A DNA stretch of 64,000 nucleotides from assembly GCF_013404075.1 (NCBI RefSeq), contig NZ_JACBJQ010000029.1, forward strand, positions 1-64,000, given 5' to 3'. The notes below the pieces were generated by a model. It was given only the letters and a program-made list of their open reading frames with translations, was not told the origin of the DNA and did no database searches. Origin of the DNA: Mycolicibacterium vinylchloridicum (GTDB taxonomy: Bacteria; Actinomycetota; Actinomycetes; Mycobacteriales; Mycobacteriaceae). The position numbers and the translations under genes were made by a program. Positions 24,132 to 32,883 of this stretch are shown here, piece after piece. Position 1 is the stretch's first letter; every line of letters starts with the position of its first letter.

Positions 24132-25802
24132 ATGAAGCCCGGGAAGTACACCGACCGATACGCCGCTGACGTCGTCCGCGGGTATCGCGACGCGGGCCTC
24201 TGGAGCGACGACACTCTGTTCGATCTGCTGGAACGGCAGGCCGAACAACGTCCGCACAAGGTCTTCGTCACCGACGGCCGGCGGTCACTCACCTACCGCG
24301 AGCTCCACGCCTCGGTTCTGCGCCTGGCGGCCGGTTTCCACGCCCGGGGTTGGCGGGCGGGTGACACCGTGGCGGTCCAACTGCCGAACTGGGTCGAGTT
24401 CATCGAGGTGGTCGCTGCACTGTCCCGGATCGGCGTGGTCGCCGTTCCGATCATGCCGATCTACCGGCGCGACGAGGTCGGCTACGTGGCGGGCCACGCC
24501 GAGTTGCGCGGGGTCATCGCGCCGGCAACGTTCAAGAACTTCGACTACCTGGCCATGTATCGCGATGTCCGAGACGAGCTGCGCGACCTCGACATTCTGA
24601 TCGCCCGTCCCGACGACGCCGCGCGTGACCTCGCGGCCGAAAAGGACAGTGGTATCGCTCTTCTCGATGAAGCCCGCGCTGATTCGGCCACGGCCGCCGA
24701 AGATCTGCCCGCCCAGCCCAGCGCCGATGACCCCTTCGTGATCGTCTACACGTCGGGGACGACCTCGCGCCCCAAGGGCTGCGTACACACCTTCAACACC
24801 TACTGCTCCGGTGCCCGCAGCCTTACCAAGGCGTTCGCCTACACCGACAGCGACGTCCAGTTCGGCCCTTCCCCCATCACTCACACCACCGGGCTCGTCA
24901 CCAGCGTCCTGGTACCGCTGCTCAATGGGGCGTCCACCCATGTGATGGCCGAATGGGAGCCGACTCGCGGTGCGGCCGAGATCGCCGAATTCGGCTGCAC
25001 CCAGGCAGTGACCGCCACAACGTTCCTGCAGATGCTGCTGGAGTCCTTCGACCTCGAGCGCGACGACCTGAGCACGCTGCGGCTGTGGGTGTGTGCAGGA
25101 GCGCCGATCCCCCGCGCAGTGGTCGAACGCGCGACCCGGACGTTGCCCCATCTGAAGGTGCTCAGCCTCTACGGACGTAGTGAGAATCTCTGCACCACAA
25201 GCTGTACCGTCGCCGACGCGCCTGACCGGGCGCTCAACTCTGACGGTGCCGCGCTGGAGGGCCACCACGTCGCCATCGTCGGCGAGGACGGCCGGGAGGT
25301 TCCGCGCGGGACCGAAGGAGACATCGCCTACCAAGGCCCGTCGCACATGATCGGCTACCTGGGCAACCCGCAGGAGACCGCCGACCTGTTCACACCGGAC
25401 GGCTTGTCGCGGTCGGGCGACCTCGGCGTGATGGGCGAGGACGGTTTCGTCCGCGTGACCGGACGCGTGAAGGACATCATCATCCGCGGCGGGATGAACA
25501 TCAGCGCGCGCGAGATCGAGGACCACCTGGTATCCCATCCCGCCCTCAGCCACTCCGCGGCCGTCGGATTCCCCGATGACCGACTGGGTGAACGAGTCGG
25601 TGTCTTCGTGGTCACCCGCGAGGGCCACCCCGTGCCGACAGTGGAGGACCTGCGGACCTATCTCACCGCCCACGGTGTCGCGATCCAGAAGACCCCCGAA
25701 CACGTGATAGCCATCGACGAGCTGCCTATGACAGCCACCGGCAAGGTTCAGAAGCACGTCCTCCGCCAGAAGGCGGCCGATCTGACCAAGACCGAGAAGT
25801 AG
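24132..25802 (+). CDS. aliA: AliA-like cyclohexanecarboxylate-CoA ligase
   Basis: AMP-forming CoA ligase, 556 aa. Motifs VYTSGTTSRPKG, LYGRSENLCTT (variant of YGxTE), SGDLG, the hinge GRVKDIIIRGGMNIS and the catalytic lysine in MTATGKVQKHVL. The N-terminal part (GYRDAGLWSDDTLFDLL, VAVPIMPIYRRDEV, FKNFDYLAMY) is reminiscent of R. palustris AliA. It would activate an alicyclic carboxylate to its CoA ester. ATG 24132 is used because an upstream in-frame ATG at 24075 would place the operator inside the gene. First gene after the operator; the acyl-CoA dehydrogenase follows by 6 bp. Confidence 0.82.
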   Translation: MKPGKYTDRYAADVVRGYRDAGLWSDDTLFDLLERQAEQRPHKVFVTDGRRSLTYRELHASVLRLAAGFHARGWRAGDTVAVQLPNWVEFIEVVAALSRIGVVAVPIMPIYRRDEVGYVAGHAELRGVIAPATFKNFDYLAMYRDVRDELRDLDILIARPDDAARDLAAEKDSGIALLDEARADSATAAEDLPAQPSADDPFVIVYTSGTTSRPKGCVHTFNTYCSGARSLTKAFAYTDSDVQFGPSPITHTTGLVTSVLVPLLNGASTHVMAEWEPTRGAAEIAEFGCTQAVTATTFLQMLLESFDLERDDLSTLRLWVCAGAPIPRAVVERATRTLPHLKVLSLYGRSENLCTTSCTVADAPDRALNSDGAALEGHHVAIVGEDGREVPRGTEGDIAYQGPSHMIGYLGNPQETADLFTPDGLSRSGDLGVMGEDGFVRVTGRVKDIIIRGGMNISAREIEDHLVSHPALSHSAAVGFPDDRLGERVGVFVVTREGHPVPTVEDLRTYLTAHGVAIQKTPEHVIAIDELPMTATGKVQKHVLRQKAADLTKTEK

Positions 25803-25808
25803 GCGTCC

Positions 25809-26999
25809 ATGGACCTCAAAGACAGCACTGCCGAAGCCGAATTCCGCGCGCGCATCCGGTCTTGGCTCTCAGACACGTTGCCGAAGCTCGGCGGCGCGGA
25901 GCCTCATCGCCTTGACGAAAAGCGCGACTACTGGACCCGCTGGCAGCGAATGCAGTTCGATGCCGGGTTCGCCGGATTGTCGTGGCCACAGGAGTTCGGT
26001 GGCGGCGGCGCCAACGCCAAGCTGAAGGCGGTCTTCACCGAAGAGCTCGACCGCGCCAAGGCACCCGAGCGGCTCAACATCATCGGCGAGGACTTCGCCG
26101 GCCCGACGATCATCGCGTTCGGCACTGCCGCACAACAACAGCGGTACCTGCGGCCGATCCTGACCGGCGAACACATTTGGTGCCAGTTGTTCTCCGAACC
26201 AGAAGCCGGATCGGATCTTGCATCATTGCGGACGGCGGCGGTGAGAGTCGAAGGCGGCTGGCGAATTACCGGTCAGAAGATCTGGACCAGCCGCGCTCAG
26301 CTCGCCGCCTACGCAATCCTGTTGGCGCGCACGGGCGGCGGACCCCGGCATCGGGGAATCACCTACTTCCTCTTGAACATGACCTCGCCCGGGGTCCGTA
26401 TCCGGCCGCTCGACCACATGCTCGGCGAGGCCGAATTCAACGAAGTATTTCTCGATGACGTATTCATCGGCGACGAGGATGTCGTCGGCAACATCGACGA
26501 CGGGTGGCGTGTCGCCATGGGCACGCTGGCCTTCGAGCGCGTCGGCATAGCGACGGGCCGGGTCAACACCACTGGCGCGGTCGCGGATCTGTGCGCTGAG
26601 ATTGCGGGACACACCCGCGACGACGGACGGCCGTTGGGCACCGATGCACTGGTACGCCAACGAATCGCGGATCTCTACGGGCGGGCGCTGACCCACTACC
26701 TCATCAGTCAGCGGGTCATCACCGGCGCCGCCGGCGGCGGCCCGCCGGGGCCCGTCACCTCCATCGGCAAGCTGTTCTTCTGCCCACTGGTAGAGGACAT
26801 AGCCGACTTCGGACTGTCGCTGTCGAAGCTGGACGGCCAATTCGCACTTCCGGAGAAAGATTCCCCCACCGACGACGTCGCCGGTGAACGGTGGCTGCGG
26901 CTGGCCAATCAGGCGCGCGGCACAGCGATCGCGGGCGGATCGACGTTCATCCAGCGCAATATCGTCGCCGAGCGGATCCTCGGCATGCCGAGAGAGTGA
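25809..26999 (+). CDS. Acyl-CoA dehydrogenase (FadE-type)
   Basis: FAD acyl-CoA dehydrogenase, 396 aa. N-terminal helices with GFAGLSWPQEFGGGGA, beta domain with QLFSEPEAGSDLASL and GQKIWTSRAQ, and a C-terminal domain ending GSTFIQRNIVAERILGMPRE. The standard position has GGSTFIQ (no Glu), and FERVGIA provides a possible glutamate in helix G. The PEAGSDLA variety and the large insertions resemble actinobacterial FadE subunits that act on bulky substrates such as steroid acyl-CoAs, some of which form alpha2beta2 heteromers. It could be the AliB-equivalent with a partner FadE; this is not provable here. Confidence 0.87.
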   Translation: MDLKDSTAEAEFRARIRSWLSDTLPKLGGAEPHRLDEKRDYWTRWQRMQFDAGFAGLSWPQEFGGGGANAKLKAVFTEELDRAKAPERLNIIGEDFAGPTIIAFGTAAQQQRYLRPILTGEHIWCQLFSEPEAGSDLASLRTAAVRVEGGWRITGQKIWTSRAQLAAYAILLARTGGGPRHRGITYFLLNMTSPGVRIRPLDHMLGEAEFNEVFLDDVFIGDEDVVGNIDDGWRVAMGTLAFERVGIATGRVNTTGAVADLCAEIAGHTRDDGRPLGTDALVRQRIADLYGRALTHYLISQRVITGAAGGGPPGPVTSIGKLFFCPLVEDIADFGLSLSKLDGQFALPEKDSPTDDVAGERWLRLANQARGTAIAGGSTFIQRNIVAERILGMPRE

Positions 27000-27004
27000 C
27001 AGTC

Positions 27005-28978
27005 ATGAGCGACTACCAATGGCTGCCCTCGCCGGACTACGTCGAGAACGCCAACGTCACCCGCCTGGCCCGGGCGCACAAACTCGACGGTATCGACGAA
27101 CTGCGGGATCGCTCCGTCGCGCACCCAGCGTGGTACTGGGATGCGGTGGTCGAGGACCTCGGGATCACCTTCGCCGTACCCGATGTCGTGCTGCTCGACC
27201 TGAGCCGGGGCATCGAACATCCCGACTGGTTCGTCGGCGGCGAGCTCAATGTCGTGGACTCCTGCCTACGTCGCTGGTGTGACAACGACCCGCACCAGGT
27301 CGCCGTGCGACACGAGACCGAGGACGGTCGGACGACTGTTTTGACCTACGGTCAATTGGCCGATGAAGTCGCCAGGGCCGCAGCTGGATTGAGGCGTATC
27401 GGGATCAAGCGCGGCGACGCGGTCGCACTGTATATGCCGATGATCCCGGAGGCGGTCGTCGCGGTCTACGCGGTGGCGGCACTTGGCGCCGTACTGGTTC
27501 CGCTGTTTTCCGGCTTCGCCGCGGCAGCCATCACGTCCCGGCTCACCGACGCCGACGTCAAGGCCGTCGTGGTGGCCGACGGCACGATCCGGCGCGGCCG
27601 CGAAGTGGCGATGCTCCCGCAACTGGCCGCAGCCGTGTCGGACTGCCCCACTGCGGAACACCTCATCGTCGTCGACAACGTCGGCACTGCAACCGAACCC
27701 GACGTCAACGCGACGGTCACGCGCTGGTCGGAACTGACCGGCACGCAGGCCGAGCTCGTCACCGAGGTTGTTCCGTCGATGCACCCTCTTCTGCTCGGCT
27801 ACACCTCGGGCACCACGGGGCGCCCGAAGGGCGCGGTGCACACCCATGCCGGCTTCCTCGTGAAGACCGCGAGCGAGGTGGCCTATTCCTTCGACATGAG
27901 CCAGGACGGCGTGTTCTGCTGGATCACCGACATGGGCTGGATCATGGGTCCGCTGTCGATCATCGGCACGCATGCCAATGGGGCAGCGCTGATGCTTTAT
28001 GAGGGATCTCCCGATATCCCGGACAACTACCGGATCTGGGATCTCGTTGCTCGGCACAAGATTTCGATGCTCGGTGTCTCACCCACTCTCATCCGCACGT
28101 TGAAGGGTTCCGATCTCGACCAGATCCACGCGCGCGACCTGTCCTCGGTGCACGTCCTCGGTTCGACCGGCGAGCCATGGGATCCGGACTCCTACGACTG
28201 GCTGGGACGCGAGGTGTTCGGCGCGCGGGTACCGATCATCAACTTCTCGGGAGGAACCGAGGTCGGTGGTTCGTTCCTGGCGCCCTATCCGGTCGAACCG
28301 ATCCGGAGTTGCTCGCTGGGCGGGCCGTCACTGGGCATGGACGTCGACGTCGTGGACAACAACGGCCGTTCCATTCGCGGGCAGGTGGGCGAGCTGGTGT
28401 GCCGGCAGCCATGGCCGTCGATGACCCGCAGCGTGTGGAAGGACGATCAGCGCTACCTGGACGCGTATTGGTCACGTTTCCCCGGCATGTGGACTCACGG
28501 CGATTTCGCGATGGTGGACGAGGACGGTCAGTGGTTCATCCTCGGCCGCTCCGACGACGTCATGAATGTGGCGGGTAAGCGGCTCGCGCCTGCCGAGGTC
28601 GAGTCGGCACTGTCGACCCATCCTGCCGTCAGTGAGACTGCTGCGATAGGCGTGCCTGATCCGGTGAAAGGCGAGACCGTTTGGGCCTTTTGGGTTGCGC
28701 GCCCCGGTAGCGATCCCGAAGAATCCACTGTCGCCGCCGAGCTGAAGGCCCTGGTCAGCACTCAGCTGGGGAAGCCGTTCGCGCCGTCGAAGATCTGGCG
28801 AGTCGACGCCCTGCCCAAGACCAGATCGGCAAAGATCATGCGGCGCGCGATCCGAGCCGCCGCACTCGGCACCGATCCCGGCGACCTCTCGGGCGCCGAG
28901 AACCCCGATGCCGTCAACGCGATACGCGACGTTGTTGTTGCGGCGACTCAGTCATCGACAGTGATGGAGTCACGTTGA
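27005..28978 (+). CDS. Acetyl/acetoacetyl-CoA synthetase family ligase
   Basis: AMP-forming ligase of 657 aa with the long N-terminal region of the acetyl/propionyl/acetoacetyl-CoA synthetase family (PAWYWDAVVEDLG, WFVGGELN). Core motifs: GYTSGTTGRPKGAVHTH, NFSGGTEVGG, THGDFA, GRSDDVMNVAGKRL and the C-terminal SAKIMRRAIR lysine. The WITDMGW motif is typical. It likely activates a short or branched acid released during degradation. ATG 27005 follows the acyl-CoA dehydrogenase by 5 bp. The last 31 bases overlap the convergent fadR-type gene. Confidence 0.88.
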   Translation: MSDYQWLPSPDYVENANVTRLARAHKLDGIDELRDRSVAHPAWYWDAVVEDLGITFAVPDVVLLDLSRGIEHPDWFVGGELNVVDSCLRRWCDNDPHQVAVRHETEDGRTTVLTYGQLADEVARAAAGLRRIGIKRGDAVALYMPMIPEAVVAVYAVAALGAVLVPLFSGFAAAAITSRLTDADVKAVVVADGTIRRGREVAMLPQLAAAVSDCPTAEHLIVVDNVGTATEPDVNATVTRWSELTGTQAELVTEVVPSMHPLLLGYTSGTTGRPKGAVHTHAGFLVKTASEVAYSFDMSQDGVFCWITDMGWIMGPLSIIGTHANGAALMLYEGSPDIPDNYRIWDLVARHKISMLGVSPTLIRTLKGSDLDQIHARDLSSVHVLGSTGEPWDPDSYDWLGREVFGARVPIINFSGGTEVGGSFLAPYPVEPIRSCSLGGPSLGMDVDVVDNNGRSIRGQVGELVCRQPWPSMTRSVWKDDQRYLDAYWSRFPGMWTHGDFAMVDEDGQWFILGRSDDVMNVAGKRLAPAEVESALSTHPAVSETAAIGVPDPVKGETVWAFWVARPGSDPEESTVAAELKALVSTQLGKPFAPSKIWRVDALPKTRSAKIMRRAIRAAALGTDPGDLSGAENPDAVNAIRDVVVAATQSSTVMESR

Positions 28979-29703
28979 TCCACCTTGAGCGCCGCTGCCG
29001 CATAGCTGTGTACGTGCCTGCGCATCCTGCGCCCGGCCGCCTCAGCATCCTTGTCGCGGATGGCTTTGGTGATGGACTTGTGGGCCCGCGCGGTCACCGC
29101 ACGCACCGAAGTGTCGACGAACGACGCGTTCGCCGTGCCGGTGTAGATCGCTTGCGAGAGCGCCGTCATGAACCCGATCAGGAGTTCGTTATGACTCGCA
29201 ATCGCCACCCCCACATGCCAATCCAGGTTGGCCTGCAGGAATCGGGACAGATCGGCGCCAGGATCGGCGATGGCGTCGTTCGCCCGATCCAGCGTCGCAA
29301 GGTCGGCCTCCGTGCGCTTGGTGGCCGCGAGTTCTGCACAGAACGGTTCGAGCGCCTCACGCGTCTCCATCAAGTCAGCCAGCTTGATCTGCCTGCCCCG
29401 AATCAACATGCTTACCGAGTTGGCCATCGAAGCAGTGCTGGGACGCTGCACGAACGCGCCGCCGGCTCTGCCGGCCTTCACCCGCACCAGATTCTGAACC
29501 TCGAGAATCCGCAACGCTTCCCGTACGGTCGCCCGGCTCATCTGGGTTTGCTTGACCAACTCGCGTTCGGCCGGCAGCGCGGTGCCCTCCACGAGTTCCC
29601 CGGACAGAATCCGCTCCCTGAGCTCACGGGCCAGGACGTCGGGGGCTTTGGGTACGTCCACCGGCCCGAGCGTGATCGCAGGCCGCGCGTCGCCACCCTC
29701 CAT
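28948..29703 (-). CDS. GntR/FadR-family regulator, likely master regulator of the TGGTCTGACCA regulon
   Basis: Regulator of 251 aa: N-terminal winged helix (about residues 22-90) with LRERILSGELVEGTALPAER, SRATVREALRILEVQNLV and the wing KAGRAGGAFV; C-terminal FCD domain with LMETREALEPFCAELAA and late HVHSYAAA histidines. ATG 29703 has a GAGGAGG ribosome binding site. A FadR-type operator lies 22 bp before its start, in the same orientation as at the other sites, which implies autoregulation. Its position beside CoA-ester genes suggests an acyl-CoA or alicyclic acid effector. It is the best candidate to bind all six such sites; the other GntR gene at 12609 lacks one nearby. Confidence 0.88.
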   Translation of the reverse strand: MEGGDARPAITLGPVDVPKAPDVLARELRERILSGELVEGTALPAERELVKQTQMSRATVREALRILEVQNLVRVKAGRAGGAFVQRPSTASMANSVSMLIRGRQIKLADLMETREALEPFCAELAATKRTEADLATLDRANDAIADPGADLSRFLQANLDWHVGVAIASHNELLIGFMTALSQAIYTGTANASFVDTSVRAVTARAHKSITKAIRDKDAEAAGRRMRRHVHSYAAAALKVDQRDSITVDD

Positions 29704-29724
29704 AACGCCTCCTCAATGGACTTA

Positions 29725-29735
29725 TGGTCAGACCT
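29725..29735. promoter_or_regulatory. FadR-type operator in the divergent fadR/fadE promoter
   Basis: TGGTCAGACCT within CTTATGGTCAGACCTAAG. One arm is imperfect at the last base, but the GGTC-A-GACC core is intact. It lies 22 bp from the regulator start and 73 bp from the divergent acyl-CoA dehydrogenase ATG, so it can serve both. Confidence 0.72.
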
Positions 29736-29807
29736 AAGTTACCACTCAAGGCTCAGCCGTGTCGGCAACCTCTCGAGTCGACGGCAATTACCGTCTGGAG
29801 AAACGTA

Positions 29808-30875
29808 ATGCACTGGGAGTTATCTGACGAGCAGACCCTCTATGCGGATTCCCTGCGGGAATGGCTGACCGCCCGCGCGGGTTCGGCGCAGGTACGCACG
29901 TGGCTCGACACCGGCGATCAACGCGCCTTCGACGAGGTTCTCATCGAGGACGGCTGGGCCGGTGTGGGTTTCGGCGAGGAACTCGGCGGACAGGGTGGCG
30001 GTTTGCTCGAGCTGGCCCTCACCGCCCGCGAACTGGGCCGCGCAAGCGCACCGTCGGCACGCTGGCTGGCCCGCGCAGTCATCGACGTGCCGGCGCCGAC
30101 GCGGGCGGCGCTGGAGGTGGGTGAGCTGACCACCATGGCGGTGCCCGGCGATCGGATTCCCGGAACGAGCGCGGGCGTGACATGGCTGGACGGCCGGATC
30201 AGTGGCCAGGTTCCTGGCGTACTCGCGGCGGTCGAATCAGCCCGCTTCCTGGTTCCTGCGACGACGCCGGACGGCATATGCCGGCTGTACCTGGTCGAGC
30301 GCGAGAGCGACGGGGTCGACGTGCGCCCACGGCACCTGCTCGATCGATCGCGCTCGGTCGGCGACGTGGCGTTCGATGCCGCCGAGTCCGTCGTGGTCGA
30401 CGTCGACGCGCGTGAGGTGTTGAGGAGGAGCGCCAACCGGGCAGCAGTTCTGGTAGCCGCCGATGCGCTCGGCGCCGCTGAACGCATGCTTGACTTGTCC
30501 GTCGAATATGCCAAGCAGCGCAAGCAATTCGGCAAACCAGTCGCCGCGTTCCAGGCAGTCAAGCATGCGTGCGCTCAGATGCTGGTCACCATTGAGGCCG
30601 GCTATTCCGTGGCGATGTTCGCTGCCGCGTCGGTACAGGACAACGGACCAGATGCCGGCCTGCACGCGGCAGCAGCCAAGGCCCAGGTGTCGGCCCAGTG
30701 CGCAACGCTCGCCGACTCGGCACTGACCGTGCATGGCGCCATCGGTTACACGTGGGAATACGACCTGCAGCTGTTCTACAAGCGCGCCAAGCTCAACCGG
30801 GTCCTGTTCGGATCGCCGACCGCCTGGAACGAGCAGATCGCGTCGATGCTGCCGATCATGCCGTCGGTGGCCTAG
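29808..30875 (+). CDS. Acyl-CoA dehydrogenase, short/divergent FadE
   Basis: Acyl-CoA dehydrogenase-like protein of 355 aa, shorter than the usual 380. The N-terminal half is recognisable (WAGVGFGEELGGQGGGLLEL), but the beta domain lacks the normal TEPxxGSD motif. The C-terminal domain is well kept (KQRKQFGKPVAAFQAVKH, VHGAIGYTWEYDLQLFYKRAK) and has no YEGT glutamate. This profile is typical of the weak-binding partner subunit of heteromeric actinobacterial FadEs. ATG 29808 follows a TGGAG ribosome binding site and the divergent FadR operator. It may pair with the dehydrogenase at 25809 or 30947. Confidence 0.82.
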   Translation: MHWELSDEQTLYADSLREWLTARAGSAQVRTWLDTGDQRAFDEVLIEDGWAGVGFGEELGGQGGGLLELALTARELGRASAPSARWLARAVIDVPAPTRAALEVGELTTMAVPGDRIPGTSAGVTWLDGRISGQVPGVLAAVESARFLVPATTPDGICRLYLVERESDGVDVRPRHLLDRSRSVGDVAFDAAESVVVDVDAREVLRRSANRAAVLVAADALGAAERMLDLSVEYAKQRKQFGKPVAAFQAVKHACAQMLVTIEAGYSVAMFAAASVQDNGPDAGLHAAAAKAQVSAQCATLADSALTVHGAIGYTWEYDLQLFYKRAKLNRVLFGSPTAWNEQIASMLPIMPSVA

Positions 30876-30892
30876 AACACAGGGTTCAGTTT

Positions 30893-30903
30893 TGGTCTGT
30901 CCA
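30893..30903. promoter_or_regulatory. FadR-type operator before the 13-gene ring-degradation operon
   Basis: TGGTCTGTCCA, one mismatch from the perfect palindrome, preceded by TTT like the other sites and followed by an AT-rich TTAGTATATTTATAA that can hold a -10 box. It is 44 bp before the GTG of the first operon gene. Confidence 0.65.
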
Positions 30904-30946
30904 TTAGTATATTTATAACCTAAAGCACTTCCGAAGGGAGACCAGC

Positions 30947-32113
30947 GTGGACTTCGAACTGAGCGACGATCAGCGGACGATCCGGTCCGCGGTAGCAGAG
31001 CTCGCCGGCAAGTTCGACGACCACTACTGGATGGCCAAGGATCATGACCACGAATTTCCCAGCGAGTTCTACGACGCCTTCGCCAGCGGTGGTTGGCTCG
31101 GCATCACCACCCCCGAGGAGTACGGCGGCCACGGCTACGGGATCACCGAGGCATCCCTGCTCCTAGAGGAAGTCGCCGCGTCCGGTGCCGGGATGAACGG
31201 CGCCAGTTCGATCCACATGTCGATTTTCGGCATGCACCCGGTGATCGTTCACGGATCCGACGAACTCAAGCGCCGCACGCTTCCCCGCATCGTCACCGGT
31301 GATCTACACGTCTGCTTCGGGGTCACCGAGCCTGGCGCGGGCCTGGACACCACCCGCATCACCACGTTCGCCCGTCGCGAGGGCGACCGTTATGTGGTCA
31401 ATGGCCGCAAGGTGTGGATCTCCAAAGCGGTGGAATCCGAGAAGATTCTGCTACTCACCCGCACAACCAAGTTCGAGGACGTCAGCCGAAAGACCGACGG
31501 GCTGACGCTGTTTCTGACCGACCTCGACCGCGACAAGGTCGACATCCGGCCGATCCCCAAGATGGGCCGCAACGCGGTGACCTCTAACGAGCTGTTCATC
31601 GACGGCCTGGAGATCCCTCTCGAGGACCGGGTCGGCGAGGAGGGCAAGGGTTTTCAGTACATCCTCGACGGCCTGAACCCGGAACGCTGTCTGATCGCCG
31701 CCGAAGCGCTCGGTATCGGGCGGGCCGCCTTACGCGCGGCCGTTCGCTACGGCAGTGAACGCGAGGTCTTCGGCCGACCGATCGGAATGAACCAGGGCAT
31801 CCAGTTCCCGCTGGCCGACTCACTGGCGCAGCTTGACGCCGCGGAGTTGATGCTACGCAAGGCGACCTGGCTCTACGACAACGGCAAACCGTGTGGGCGC
31901 GAGGCCAATACCGCCAAGTACCTGTGTGCCGACGCTGGATTCCAGGCCGCCGACCGCGCGCTGCAAACCCACGGCGGCATGGGTTACTCCGAGGAGTACC
32001 ACGTGGCCCGGTACTTCCGGGAAGCGCGCCTGACGCGGATCGCACCGATCAGTCAAGAGATGATCCTCAACTTCCTGGGCTCACACGTCCTCGGCCTTCC
32101 GCGGAGCTACTGA
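30947..32113 (+). CDS. Acyl-CoA dehydrogenase (possible AliB role)
   Basis: Full-length FadE of 388 aa: GGWLGITTPEEYGGHGYG, FGVTEPGAGLDTTRI, VNGRKVWISKA, NPERCLIAAEALGIGRAAL with the glutamate of the IVD/LCAD-type catalytic position, and THGGMGYSEEYHVARYFREARLTRIAPIS split by normal spacing. It heads a 13-gene operon with badH and a badK-like gene, so oxidation of an alicyclic acyl-CoA to the 1-ene is a fitting role. GTG start has AAGGGAG before it. The SDR start overlaps its stop by one base. Confidence 0.9.
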   Translation: MDFELSDDQRTIRSAVAELAGKFDDHYWMAKDHDHEFPSEFYDAFASGGWLGITTPEEYGGHGYGITEASLLLEEVAASGAGMNGASSIHMSIFGMHPVIVHGSDELKRRTLPRIVTGDLHVCFGVTEPGAGLDTTRITTFARREGDRYVVNGRKVWISKAVESEKILLLTRTTKFEDVSRKTDGLTLFLTDLDRDKVDIRPIPKMGRNAVTSNELFIDGLEIPLEDRVGEEGKGFQYILDGLNPERCLIAAEALGIGRAALRAAVRYGSEREVFGRPIGMNQGIQFPLADSLAQLDAAELMLRKATWLYDNGKPCGREANTAKYLCADAGFQAADRALQTHGGMGYSEEYHVARYFREARLTRIAPISQEMILNFLGSHVLGLPRSY

Positions 32114-32883
32114 TGACGCGGGAATTGGCTGAGGTTTTCCGGCTCGACGGGCGGTCGGCCCTGGTGACCGGAGCCGGCGGCGGTGTCGGCGCGGCGGTTG
32201 CGCACACCTTTGCCCGGGCCGGCGCGGCGGTACTGGTCGCCGATATCGACGCGAGTGCCGCCTCGGCGGTCGCCGATACGATCACCGCAGAAGGGGGCCG
32301 GGCAGACTCGTTCGGCTTCGACGTACGAGATGCCGTCGCGGCCGCCGAGGCCGCCGAGCGTGCTGCCGCCCTGGCGGGCGGCACGCTGCACATCCTGGTC
32401 AACAATGCGGGCGCCATCGCCCCGGCGATGTTCGCCGACCAGACCGAGGAAACCTTCCGCCGGATCGTCGACATCCATCTCGTCGGCAGCTTTCTGTGTA
32501 GCCATGCCGCGCAAGCCCTTCTACCCGACGACGGCCGGGGCCGGATCATCAACGTGACGTCGGCAGCCGGGTTGACCGGGACGGTCGGGCAGGCCAACTA
32601 CGGCGCAGCCAAGGCTGGAATCATCGGGCTCACAAAGTCCCTTGCCCGCGAGCTGGCTCGCACGTCGGTGACGGTGAACGCCGTCGCGCCGCTGGCGGCT
32701 ACTGCGATGACCGCGAACATCCGGTCGAACGAGAAGCTGGCGGCCAAGACGCTGGCCCGTATCCCGTTGGGGCGGTGGGCCACTCCGGAAGAGATTGCGC
32801 CGAGCTTCCTCTTCCTGGCGTCCGACGCCGGTTCCTACATCACCGGACAGGTCCTGCCCGTCGACGGTGGGACGGTGATCTGA
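32113..32883 (+). CDS. SDR family 3-hydroxyacyl-CoA dehydrogenase-like
   Basis: FabG/HSD10-like short-chain dehydrogenase of 256 aa: TGAGGGVG, NNAGAIAPA, catalytic YGAAK and a C-terminal GQVLPVDGGTVI. It probably oxidises a 3-hydroxyacyl-CoA before the thiolase encoded directly downstream. ATG 32113 overlaps the acyl-CoA dehydrogenase stop by one base, and the thiolase begins on the base after its own stop. BadH-type function belongs to the other SDR at 36280, which has the more specific match. Confidence 0.83.
   Translation: MTRELAEVFRLDGRSALVTGAGGGVGAAVAHTFARAGAAVLVADIDASAASAVADTITAEGGRADSFGFDVRDAVAAAEAAERAAALAGGTLHILVNNAGAIAPAMFADQTEETFRRIVDIHLVGSFLCSHAAQALLPDDGRGRIINVTSAAGLTGTVGQANYGAAKAGIIGLTKSLARELARTSVTVNAVAPLAATAMTANIRSNEKLAAKTLARIPLGRWATPEEIAPSFLFLASDAGSYITGQVLPVDGGTVI

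Noticed and set aside
24285..25757. 490-aa minus-strand frame
   Set aside because: Antisense shadow of the AliA-like ligase.
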